Source: Anaeramoeba flamelloides
Taxonomy: Eukaryota > Metamonada > Anaeramoebidae
DNA: 64,000 nucleotides
NCBI GenBank assembly: GCA_027625915.1
Contig: JANTQA010000015.1
Location: 1,116,001 to 1,180,000, forward strand
Direction of reading: 5' to 3'
In this document: positions 54,038-64,000 of the stretch, piece after piece
How the letters are laid out: each line of letters begins with the position of its first letter
Numbering within the stretch: the stretch's first letter is position 1
Notes under the pieces: generated by a model
The model's database searches: none
The model's input: the letters and a program-made list of their open reading frames with translations, nothing else
Told to the model about the DNA's origin: nothing
Translations under genes and position numbers: made by a program

Positions 54038-54413
54038 TACCTTATCACAAGCAAAATGTTTTTTTGGAAAAAAAAAGAAAAAATAAAACTTTCAGTTTTG
54101 AAAGTATTTTTGTTTGCTTTGAAATTTTCTTTTTTGATGAGGAGAGAGTTTTGGAACATTTGAAAAGATTTGAAGTTCTTCTTGGGGTTTGAGTTTTATT
54201 CCTCAAAATTTTCAGAAGTTTCTTATGAAAAGTAATTGATAAATTCAAAATAAACGAACAGACTTTAAACTGAAACAAATAATTTTGTGGGTACTCTTTC
54301 CCTTATTTTGTAAATTTGGTTAGAGACACTTTATAATCACTTTATAACAGAACTTATTAATGAAAGACTTGACATAAAAAAAACTTTTGTTTTAAGGTAG
54401 ACTTATTCCTTAT

Positions 54414-54974
54414 TAAGGTTTTAAATAACTGAAATTTGAAAAAAGACAATCTTGTGCTATGTGTGGCTACTTGTTAATTTCATTCTTGTCTGATCAATCT
54501 TGTGCTTGATATGGGTTTTAATAGGGTTCAAAATGGCAAGTTTTGACAATTTATTTTTTGATTTTTTCTGAAATCCAAATTGAAGAGTTTAAGATTTATA
54601 GATTAGTGGTGTTTAAGAATAAAGGTGATTTTTGGGTTCTAGAAGAAAAAATTTCATTTACTTTTTAGTCAATTAACGAAATGAAAAAGAGTTTTTCGAA
54701 AAGCTCCAAATAAAGTCAAACATAATTCAAAAATACAAAAAATGTCAACCCAAAAATCACATTTCTTTATAACTTTCCTTTCGATATATTAATCTTGTAC
54801 TCTTCAATTCAGATTTTGGAAAAAAAAAATGAAAATAAATTGTCAAAAATTGCCATTTTGAACCACTATTAAAACCCATATCAAGCACAAATACGATCAG
54901 ATAGGAACCAAATTAATATTTAACAACATATTGCCCAAGATAATCTTGTTTCAAATTTCTGCGATTTAAACCTT
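54414..54974. mobile_element. Long-TIR element, family 6
   Basis: The left arm (about 54414-54600) and right arm (about 54805-54974) are inverted copies: CTTGATATGGGTTTTAATAG against CTATTAAAACCCATATCAAG, and ACTGAAATTTG against CAAATTTCTGC. A short unique centre includes AAGGTGATTTTTGGGTTCTA. A solo right arm is at 19070-19205. Non-coding. Confidence 0.8.
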
Positions 54975-54975
54975 A

Positions 54976-55139
54976 CTGGTATTTGAATTCTAAATGGGAA
55001 AAAATTTTCACTTCCTTTTTCATATTTTTCTTTTCCATACATTGAGAGTTTTCAAAGAGTGTTGTGATTTGTGGCTTTGTTTGAAAAAGGAAATTGAAAA
55101 TCAAGTGAAAATTATTTCAATTTCTTATACAAATGCCAG
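54976..55139. mobile_element. Short palindromic MITE, family 5, copy 2
   Basis: Starts CTGGTATTTGAATTCTAAAT after TA and ends ACAAATGCCAG before TA; homologous to 31491-31659. It abuts the right end of the family-6 element. Confidence 0.8.
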
Positions 55140-55143
55140 TAAA

Positions 55144-56913
55144 GGAATATAGATTTCATAATTTTTAGTGATACAGTTATTACAAAACTGATTAATTCAA
55201 ATCCTTTCTTTAACCAAATAAATTATAATTTTAAGAAATATGTCCTTAATAAAATTAAGCACTATTTTTTTTCTGATTAATATTTTTCGAAATTAAGTTT
55301 CATAACTTAATTCAATTAAACACTGCGATAATTTTTTTTAGAATAAAAACATTCTCAACTTTGGAATATCGAAAATATTTTTTGGAATTAGTGTACACTT
55401 TTTTATTTTTTTTTGAAAAATTGGGGTTGAGAAAAGTTTGAAATCAAAGAATAAGTTAATATATTAAATTAGAATGCTTTTCCAGAAAGTTTATCCTTTT
55501 AGTTTCATTTTTTTTTTATTTTACCATTTAAAACTAAAAAAAACATTTGAGGACCAAATTAGTGCCTTTTGTGAAAAGAAAATTCCCCATAATTTAGAAT
55601 TTGTTTTTGTAAATTAGATAAAACAAGATAGTGTATCTAAAAATATACATAATTTCAAGGTTGAAATCAATGATTTTGGCAAAAAATGTTTTCAAGAACA
55701 AGCTAAATTGAAACTTTATTTATTTTTATTTTATCATTTTGTTTTTTTAATTTTATTAATCAAAAGTATTTGATCAGTTTTTCATTTTTAGTGTTTTTTG
55801 GTTCGAAGGGACATATATTAGTTGAATAGATCATAGTAAAATATATTTTAACTAACAATTAAAAAAATGAAAATAATTAATCAAGAAAAAAATAAATAAA
55901 AATCATTATTTATTGATCTTATCTATAAAATTTGATACAGTTACTTGTCCTTAATTGGATTAATTGTTAATTCATTGTAGAAAAACTTTTTTGTTCAAAA
56001 AAATTCTTGATTAACAAATTGTTTCCTATTTTCGAGGAATTTTCAAAAAAGAATTTAAAATTCCTCTTTTCAGTTAATTCATCTAATTCTATTTTTATTT
56101 CAGAAAACTGATATTTTTTAAATTCTTCTTCAGAAATATGGGTTGATTGTATTTATTTGTTTTTATAATTATATATTACATATTATATTTAAAAATCAAA
56201 AAAAATTTGTAAATTCGTGTAAAAATTTCACAATATTTTTCTTTTTCTTTGGAATCAATCTTTTTTAGCTGTTTTTTTTTACTGATTTTGAGAATTTAAC
56301 CCTCCTTTCTCTTTACCATTGTAAGAGTATTCTTTATTTTGGCTTATTTTGATATAAATATTTGAAAAAAGAAATTTGAAAGCAAATTTGCATAAAAATG
56401 TTTTGTAAAAAAGAAGAAATAGTAATAGAGCTAGAAATTCAAGAATATATTTGTTAGGATTCCTCGAAATAAAGAAGATAAAGAAAAATAATCTTTGAAA
56501 TGGGATTTATGGGAATTATTTTTTTTATCTTGGTTTCAACAAATTTATCTGAAAAAGGTGATCTTTCTTATTTGGTCTTCTAAAAGCAAAATTTTTCTAA
56601 AATTCACACCTTTTCAGAACTATTTTTTGGGTTTATTCTATGATCAATTTTGAGGATTTGCAGAAAATATTTCTAGATGAAAAAAATTTTTTAATAGAAC
56701 TAAAAATTTAATTAAAAAAATGTTTCAAAAAATCGAAAAATGAAAGATTCAACTCTGAATTACTTTGGGTTAGCTATTTTTTCACAAATAGAGCGGCAAA
56801 GAATGGTATTTTGGTTTCAAATTTTAAATACCCTATTGAACTCAATTTTTTTTTTTTTATTTATATTGTTACAATTATAAATTTTAAAAATTAGTAAAAT
56901 GTACCTTACTTCC
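55144..56913. mobile_element. Family-2 element, copy 3
   Basis: The right end AATGTACCTTACTTCC is followed by TTAA (56914-56917). The left end directly follows the family-5 element and is worn. The interior matches 21509-22739 (TAATTCATCTAATTCTA/TAATTCATCGAATTCTA, TTCAACTCTG) and carries extra sequence, giving 1.77 kb. Non-coding. Confidence 0.7.
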
Positions 56914-57059
56914 TTAATTGGATAAATTATCTTTACTTTTTTACATTAATCTTTTCCTTCCATTTTACCCAATTTAAAGTTTACAATACTACTAATTAGA
57001 ATAAAAAAAGGATTATAATTATTAATTTATTATCTAACTGAGGTGTTTTTAACCCCTCT

Positions 57060-57190
57060 TATTTTCTTTAAGGACTTTTTTTTTTTTTTATTAATCTGAG
57101 AAACAAAAAGAAAATTTCTTACATTTTCTTTTAACTTAAGAAACTAAAAAAAAAATCCAGGTTTTGTCAGTCATTCGTGGAACTCTACTG
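57060..57190. repeat. Foldback array copy upstream of the DIQIL tail
   Basis: TTTTATTAATCTGAGAAACA and TTAACTTAAGAAACTAAAAA arms form a hairpin, followed by GGAACTCTACTGCGCTACCG, a degenerate GGCACTCTAC-type module. Confidence 0.55.
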
Positions 57191-57221
57191 CGCTACCGAA
57201 TTTCTAAATTTTTTTTTAGAA

Positions 57222-57373
57222 ATTTTGTTAAAGACAAAAAAAAAATTTATTATACACGAGGGCTCATAAATATTATCACTTCTTTTTATAATAATATCAA
57301 AAGTTGTGATAATATTCTTTTTTATTATATTAGAAATATTATTTTTTTTAATTCAGATATCCAAATTTTATGA
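57222..57373 (+). pseudogene. Mobile-element ORF tail ending DIQIL, copy 2
   Basis: The open frame YYTRGLINIITSFYNNIKSC continues to ILFYYIRNIIFFNSDIQIL and a TGA. It corresponds to 10597-10761, sharing frame and stop. Family unknown. Confidence 0.5.
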
Positions 57374-57648
57374 TTTTTTTCATTTACTAGGAAATTCCAT
57401 AGAAAATCAAAATATTTTTATTATGATTAATTTTTTTTTTGTTAATTATAGATCTTTTTTTACCTATTTTTGATTATTTTGTGTCTGATATTATAGTGTG
57501 TAAAAAAAATACTTGAATAATATTAAAATTTGAAAACTTGATGAATCTTGGGGTAATGTCATTTTTAGATCAAAAGATTTAGCAAAAACAATTCAAAGAT
57601 ATCTATAATCCTTAAGTTCAGTTTATGATTGAACTTTACTTTTAGTAA

Positions 57649-57712
57649 TAAAAACTATTCAAAAAAAAAAACTATTCAAAAAAAAAACTATTCAAAAAAA
57701 AAAAAATTAAAA
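57649..57712. repeat. Tandem ACTATTCAAAAAAAA repeat
   Basis: Three units of about 18 bp (ACTATTC plus an A run), followed by further A-rich sequence, next to the MITE at 57722. Confidence 0.85.
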
Positions 57713-57721
57713 AAAAAATTG

Positions 57722-57916
57722 CAGTCAGTTCCGTTTATCAGGTACAAAAATTCAAAGACGTTTAAGACACACAAAATGACAAATTAAGGAAAATAATTTG
57801 GAATTTTCTTTTACATAATTATTTTACTAGGAAGGAGAATTTTATACCTTAATTAGAGATTTTTTGTGTGCCTTAAATATATTTAAATTTTTATGTATTA
57901 AAAGTGGAACTGGCTG
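57722..57916. mobile_element. 195-bp foldback MITE, CAGCCAGTT family, copy 2
   Basis: The left end CAGTCAGTTCCG and right end CGGAACTGGCTG-like (GTGGAACTGGCTG) are inverted. The arms continue with AAGACACACAAAATGACAAA / TTTTTTGTGTGCCTTAAAT. Same size and tips as 49445-49641. Confidence 0.7.
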
Positions 57917-57953
57917 TTCTTTTCCTCTAATTTATAACCAAAATGTCAATATA

Positions 57954-58535
57954 AACACAATTTCAAAAATTTTGACTCACTTTATATGGTTACAAAAGTT
58001 TTTTTGATGGCTTATTTCAGTATTTATATCAAAAAACAATTTTCAAATTTTTAGATCAGAATCATTTTTTCTAATTTTGCAAATTTTTGTTTTTTTTTTT
58101 AAATTTTTTAAATTTTTTTTTTTTTTTCAATTTTTTTTTTTTTTTTTGTTTTTGAAACTTTTTTTTTTGCAAAAGAACTGTTTGTGGAAAAAAAAAAGTT
58201 CTTTGAAAAGGTAAATAATCATTAAGAAAATTAAGACTATGTAATGTCTTTTAAAATGAATTTAATTATTGGCAAAAAATTATCTTGTTAATTTTTTTTC
58301 AGTTAAAGTTCAGTAATAAAAAATCTGTAATTCTCATTTCAAAAATTGTTACTTACTTTTTTTTGGTTTTTATTTTTTTAAATATTTGAAATATCGGGTT
58401 TTTATATATTTAGAATCATTTAAAAGTGAATTACAAATCGGATTTAATTATTTACCGTTCTTAAATACTAAGGATATATATATATATATTAATTTATTAT
58501 TTCAGGTGAGTCAACAATTTTTGGTGTGGTGTTTT
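57954..58535. mobile_element. Family-1 related element, copy 5
   Basis: The left end AACACAATTTCAAAAATTTT then GACTCAC is inverted at the right (GTGAGTCAACAATTTTTGG then TGTGG), with TA outside. The interior at 58030-58090 matches copies 2 and 3 (TTTTTAGATCAGAATCATTT). Confidence 0.6.
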
Positions 58536-59928
58536 TATATATATATTATTAATTTTGACTGAATTTCCATTCTTTTATTTGTCTGATTTTTAGAGTGAGA
58601 TTTTTCTAAAAAGTTGATTTTGTTTGAAAATTCTTCATATTATAAAAACAAAATATTTACAAAATTTTTGAAGAAATTAATATTTATATAAAACCAAATC
58701 AATATCATTTTTCGAATACACAAATTGTTTGATTTACCCCTTACACTAAAAACATGTTATAAAAAAGGAGATCATTTTTTTCTGATCTTTAACCCCCCTC
58801 CCAATCTTTTATCAGAAATGATTTGATTTTTAATTTCTTTGAAACCCAAAAAGGAAGATATTACAATAATAATAATAATAATAAAGAAAAATAATAATTA
58901 AAAATGAAATATTAAGAAAAATTATTTGTGTGTAACAATCATTAAGTCAGGAAAATTGGCTCTTCTGAATTTTTGTAATCAAAAAAAAAGTAAAAAATAA
59001 TGTTTACATTATTGTGAATGTAATTTTTTTTTTCTGAAAAACTAACCTTATCTTAGTCAAATATTCACAAATATTTATTTTATTAATAGTAACTAATTTG
59101 ATACTTTTCAAAATATTATGTTGAAAAAAAGGTTTCTACAACCCTTCAAAATTTCAAAATTTCATTGTTTTTTCATTTTCCAAAAAAAACTTAAGGATAG
59201 TGCTACAAATCGTTTCTTTTGGCTTAACTTAAAGGCTAATACCTAAGGTTAAATAAGGGTTTTAGTTTCTTTTATTCACCTTTATTATTTTTTTTGTTTT
59301 TATTTTTTGTTCTAATTGAAAACCTGACTTTCAAAATACGTAAAATTAAACCTCAGAAGAAATTAATCCAATTATTTTTAAAATTCAATGATTAATTAAT
59401 ATTTTTTATAGAATACAAAACAAATGTAAAATGCATTCCAAACCTGTAACTAAAAAGTACTTCGTATCAAATGATTGGTTACTTTCAAACTGAATTTATT
59501 TGGTTTTGTTATAATACGAAACTTTTAACTTAATACTACTCATTAGAAAAAAAAAATAACCACCAAATGAAAGGAATTTTGTAATTCGTAAAAACAAGAG
59601 AAAATAAATAAACGAAAAAACAAAAAAATGATAATATTAATGTGAAAATTTAGATTAATTTATTAAGTTCAAACATTTGTTTAAAATACAAGGTATAATC
59701 GTAATTTTTTATTGATTAAAAGGTGAAACAATTTTTTGAATTTTAATTTATTTTCTGATTAAACTTCTAGATGAGATAATTTTGAGTAAAATAATTTAAA
59801 TATTTGAAGAGAATTTATATTCATTAAAATCGAAATACAAGTCAGAAAAAAAAAAAAAAAAAAAATAAAAGCAATATAATTTACAAATAATATAATCTAT
59901 TATAAAATATCTCAGTGTATATGATATA
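58536..59928. other. Gene-free stretch downstream of the BEACH gene
   Basis: AT-rich; an (ATA/AAT) run near 58865-58885 and poly(A) at about 59848-59866. It holds the presumed 3' flank of the minus-strand BEACH gene. No feature supported. Confidence 0.45.
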
Positions 59929-62900
59929 TTATTTTAAGGTTATTTTTTTTATTTGTTCTTGTTCCTTTTTAAGTTTTAATAAAACTAATTGACCAGAATT
60001 TAAACCTAAAAACAAATGGCTGTTATTTTTTGTTATGAAAAGTGTTTTTATAGTATCTGCCGAGATTGATAAATTTTTAATTAATTTCAAATTTGAAAAT
60101 TTTCTTATTTGTAGCAACCCATCTTCCCCTGCCAAGATAATATATTTTTCGTCTGAAGAAAATCCCCAAGAATTGATTTTTTTGGAAATTTTTTTTTTCA
60201 TCAAATATTCTCCATTTATTGAAAACAATAACAATTTATTTTCTGAACAAGTCAAAATTTCACCATTTTTTGAAATTTTAATTAATTTGGGATAGTTTTT
60301 TTTTTTTTTCATAATATTTAGATTTATCTTTGTTAATTCAATTTTCTCTGTTTCAATTTGATCTGTTTCACTTTCCTTTTTTATTTCCCCAGTATTATCT
60401 ATTTTGTTATTCGAATTTGTACTCCCGCTTTCTTCCTCACTTTCTTTCGCATTAAATTCTTGCTCTTTTTCTTTTCCTTGCTTGTTATCTTTTTCCTTTC
60501 CTTGCTTGTTATCTTTTTCTTTTCCTTGCTTGTTATCCTTTTCACCGAGACAAGATTCTTCTTTTGTTTCTTTTTTATGATCCTTTTCATTTTTTTTTCC
60601 AACAATTTTTTGCTTAAGGCTTTCCTTATCATCATCATTATTCTTTTCTCTTTTTTTAATAATTTTTTCCTTATTTTTTTTCGTTTTAAAAAATGATCTA
60701 ATAAAAATGCCTGTTGATAACGTATGTAATAGCAAAGAACCATCTTTCGATCCAGACACCACGACATCGAGATCATGGGAAATATCTAAGCATGTAACTT
60801 CGGAATAATGGCCAAAGCACATCGAATTTAGCACAATTTCAGGGAAAATGGAAGAATTATTATTTTTATTATTAATCAATGAATCTATATCCTTTTCAAA
60901 AGTATTTGTAAGATGAGTATTATTATTTTTATTTTTATTATTATTATGATTATTTTTATTATTATCATTATCATTCTTATTCTCATTCTCATTATTTGGG
61001 TTATTATTTTTGTTCTTATTCATTTTTTTTTTATTTTTAACATAATCATTAACATCATTGCCCTCGTTTCTTGATTTTTTTTTTTCAAATTTATAAAAAA
61101 TTTTCCAAATACATATCGTTGAATCTCTTGACCCCGTTGCCAAAAAAGTGCCGTCTGAGGCAATACATGTAACAACATCCTGATGAAAAGTGAATTTTTG
61201 ACATAAATTAGTATTACTGATCTTCGTGAATCTAAAGGCAGAATCGAAATAGCCACAGCTAACTAAAGTACTTGAATCATTTAATAGCAAATAACATTTG
61301 TTAAGATTCAAATTGGAATTGTCATAGGATACCCCAAACGTTTTATTTATTTTACCCTTTTGGCTTGATTGGTTACCCCTTTCAAAATCGTCACTTTCTG
61401 GTAACCATTTATGAACTTCAAGTTGTTGATTTTCGTGAATTGTTAAAATTGTATTTGTGTCGCCTAGAACCCTTCTTAAGACAAAATCCTTTTCAGTAAC
61501 ATTTAAAAAAATTAACGGTTTATTTATTAATTTCATCACCAATGGCTTTTTTTCAATAAATTTCCAGTTTATTTGAGTTTTTTCTATTTGAGCTAATGAT
61601 AATCTTTTTGGATGTGGGTGCTTGAGTAATTGAGAGGGGCACTGTCCAAAACTATCAATTTGTAATTCAATTATTTTTTTTTCCTCTTCATCTGAAATTT
61701 TATCTAAATCAATATTATCTTCATACGTTAAATAGTTAAATACATTACCAGCCTTTTCTGCTTCTACACCCTTTTGCTTATACCCAAAAATTAAATCAAT
61801 CCATTCGTTTAAATGCTCACTTACATAATCACATTCTAATGCCTCTCGCATTATCCTAATAAATTCATGTGGAGAATTATTTGACCATGGCGGCAAAATT
61901 ACATTATCTACTGTTTCCCCATTTTGCTTTTTCCCTAAATCTAAATTATTTACATTTGACAAAAATTCTGGCAAATAATAAAACTCAGGAACCAATTCAG
62001 ACACTGAAGTTGAGAAATTACAAAAATTATCCCAACATTTCCCAATATTATTAAATAGTCGATCAGATTTATCAAAGGAATTATCTATTATTAGTAAAAT
62101 TTTATTTTTATTATGTTTATGAGTATTATTTGTTTTTGAAATTTTAAATAAATGATAATATGATTAAATTTAAGTTTTAGAAAAATATTTATTATTTAAC
62201 AAAATCAAAAAGGCAACAAATTACTTTATTTACATTTTCAATAAAGTATTAAAAAATTATTTTACAAATATAATATGAATAAATTGTTCTAAAGCAATAC
62301 TTTTTGATTTTTAATTTTAGAAAAGACGTCTTTAATAAACTTTTTTAAGAAATAACACATCTTTGAAAAAAAAAAAAAAAAAAAAAAAAAAAAACAAACC
62401 TTGAACATTAATAGCCAAAGTGGTGAAAGGTTCTAATCGTATTAAATAATAAGAAACGCCACCAGGGGTTGAATAATGTATCCCATGATGGAAAGCAGGT
62501 ATCCCGTACGGACTGCCTTTCAATAATCTATATTTTCTTTTAATTTCCCTTTCAACTTCTGGAACTTGACAACCAACAGGCTTGGATAAATCTCTAAATG
62601 TCTTTGGGTCATTAAAGTTCAATTCTTTTGAGACATAATTAGCGATAACCCAGGGGAAAATGGGATATTGGGAAACATCACAAAATGTTCGACCAGCAAT
62701 TGTATTTAATTTCATCAAATATTCAAAATTTGACATTTCTCTATTCACCCACATTTTTGTATAGCCAGAATTTTTCAACCATTTACTGGGCTTTTCTGTA
62801 TAAAGTGTTTTAAATTTTTCAGGGCAGTTTTCAATAATTTTATTTCGAACCTTTTCCCTTTCGTTATTTGAAATAAAATTTAAAAAGAAATTGGTTTTGT

Positions 62901-64000
62901 CTTTTAAAAAGAACTCCAAGGCAGTATTTCGGTATCTATATCTACGCTTATAAATTTCAAGAAAATCAGTTAAATTCCAACTTTTATCCTCTTTTTTTTT
63001 TTTCGTTTTCAGATCATAAGTAAAGCATAATTTTAATTTTCTTTTCGTTAAAATAAAGACACAATTAATTATTTTTGTTGGTTTTATTAAAGTACAATTA
63101 ATTTTTAATAGTAATGATTTTTCAGAATTCTTTTTCTTTTTGTTATTAGAATCTTTCCAATTATGAATTTCATTATTTGTATTTTGATTAATTTCATTTT
63201 CATTTTCATTTACATTTACATTTTCATTGTTATTGCTATTGTTATTGTTATTTCCATCGCCATTGCCATCATCAAATTGATTAGTCTTAAGATTCGAATT
63301 ATTACTTATATTCGAATAGTTCTCTCTTTTTTTCGAAGCCAAATAAAAAAAATTAGGATTGAAATTTTCATTTCTTTTTAATTTAATATGCCTTCTAAAT
63401 GAGTCTTCTGTTTTGTTAATTTTCCAAAAAGTTTTTTGATTGGGATTATAAAAGGGAGCTCTTTCATTTGTAACTTTTTTGATTAATAAAATTAATTGCT
63501 TTTCAGAATGACTAATAAGATTTTCAATTTTTGATAAATACGAAGTTTTTTGCTTTATTAGCCCATTTGTTTCAGATTCAATTAAATAATATAAAAAATT
63601 CAATTCATGCAAATTATTTGTATTATACCAAAATTGTTCTAACAATTTCTCTTTATTTTCTTTTATTGTATTTACCTTACTTTCAAGTTTTTGTTTAATT
63701 TTTTCAAAAGTATTAAATTGGATTTTGTTTATTGTTTCAATAAAAAATGATTTCCAATCTTTCGAATTGAATAATTTATACAATTTTTTGCCACTCATTA
63801 CCCCCACATATATATCACCATTGGTTATTAATGACGGAATAATTGACAATATTCCAGAATTTTCATTAATGATTTCTTTTAAAAATTTTTTTACATAAGT
63901 TCGAATTAATTTGATTTTGGTATTGGAAAGAGTTGTAAATAATAAAGCTAGTATATTTTTTAAATAATTTGAATAATTTGTAGATCTTGTATATTTTTTT
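59929..64000 (-). CDS. BEACH-WD40 protein, C-terminal part (5' end off window)
   Basis: BEACH proteins (neurobeachin, LYST, Dictyostelium Lvs) are large scaffolds for vesicle trafficking, lysosome biology and autophagy. The frame enters at the right edge; one exon runs to 62400 and a second covers 62084-59929, ending TAA. The 315-nt intron (donor GTTTGT then about 30 T residues; acceptor ACTAATAATAG) splits the BEACH core in phase 1, exactly joining EPFTTLAINVQ to NSFDKSDRLF. Exon A has a PH-like region then the BEACH start WVNREMSNFEYLMKLNTIAG and FRDLSKPVG. Exon B completes BEACH (VPEFYYLPEFL, LPPWS, HLNEWIDLIFGYKQKG, NVFNYLTYE, QLLKHPHPKR) and then has about six WD40-like blades, two with clear signatures (GSRDSTICIWKI, GHYSEVTCLDISHDL). 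Asn-rich and triplicated KDNKQGKE insertions sit between blades. The gene is cut by the window, not broken. Confidence 0.93.
62085..62399 (-). other. BEACH gene intron with poly(T) after the donor
   Basis: GT-AG intron. A run of about 29 A on the plus strand (T in the transcript) begins six bases after the donor, and the acceptor is preceded by TTACTAATAATAG, where ACTAAT is a good branch-point candidate. An uninterrupted frame runs through the run but gives only a Phe string and then a stop, supporting splicing. Confidence 0.8.

Noticed and set aside
58865-58885. AAT trinucleotide run considered as a coding Asn repeat
   Set aside because: No open frame extends beyond it; short simple repeat.

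Overview
The window is very AT-rich, gene-poor eukaryotic nuclear DNA. Evidence for this is GT-AG introns, UAA stops in all the intact genes, an eL33 ribosomal protein gene, PCNA, a BEACH-WD40 protein, Rab and saposin-like genes, a 5S rRNA gene and LINE fragments. Lys/Asn-rich insertions, an amoebapore-type saposin-like gene and the base composition suggest an amoeboid protist (Anaeramoeba-, Entamoeba- or dictyostelid-like). I cannot name the species from sequence alone. Gene models were built by eye from reading frames and splice consensus; no search was run.

Layout, left to right. 1-5 kb: no gene; a long-TIR MITE, a CA/TA microsatellite, a TIR element and a GTTAGGTTTT-type foldback array. 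4.7-7 kb: the 3' exon of a Rab GTPase, flanked by two diverged direct repeats that carry a decayed, possibly TLDc-like gene tail. 9-12.2 kb: a three-exon fukutin/FKRP-like (LicD-family) gene, minus strand. 12.5-17 kb: repeats. 17.2-18.3 kb: a two-exon saposin-like secreted protein. 19.6-23.2 kb: two-exon PCNA, minus, with a TTAA-flanked element in its intron. 23.6-28.6 kb: MITEs and a LINE 3' end. 28.7-30.8 kb: a 718-residue unknown protein, minus. 31-35.6 kb: nested inverted-repeat elements and a fresh-looking 5'-truncated LINE insertion with target-site duplication. 35.7-36.1 kb: eL33, minus. 39.85 kb: a 5S rRNA gene. 40.3-41.2 kb: a decayed mobile-element reading frame. 42.1-43.3 kb: a basic unknown protein, minus. 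46-52 kb: repeats and a LINE reverse-transcriptase fragment. 53-54 kb: a coiled-coil protein, minus. 54.4-58.5 kb: a chain of adjacent transposable elements. 59.9 kb to the right edge: the C-terminal part of a large BEACH-WD40 protein, minus, running off the window.

The host genes do not form an operon or a visible pathway: they cover replication (PCNA), translation (eL33, 5S), the secretory pathway (FKRP-like, Rab, BEACH) and probably phagosomal or secreted defence (saposin-like). Most of the non-genic sequence is interspersed repeats. I could sort much of it into non-autonomous DNA-transposon families by terminal inverted repeats (TIRs) and target-site duplications (TSDs): TA-flanked (four families), TWA-flanked Harbinger-like, and TTAA-flanked piggyBac-like. 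I found no CRISPR array, no tRNA and no recognisable virus-derived element.
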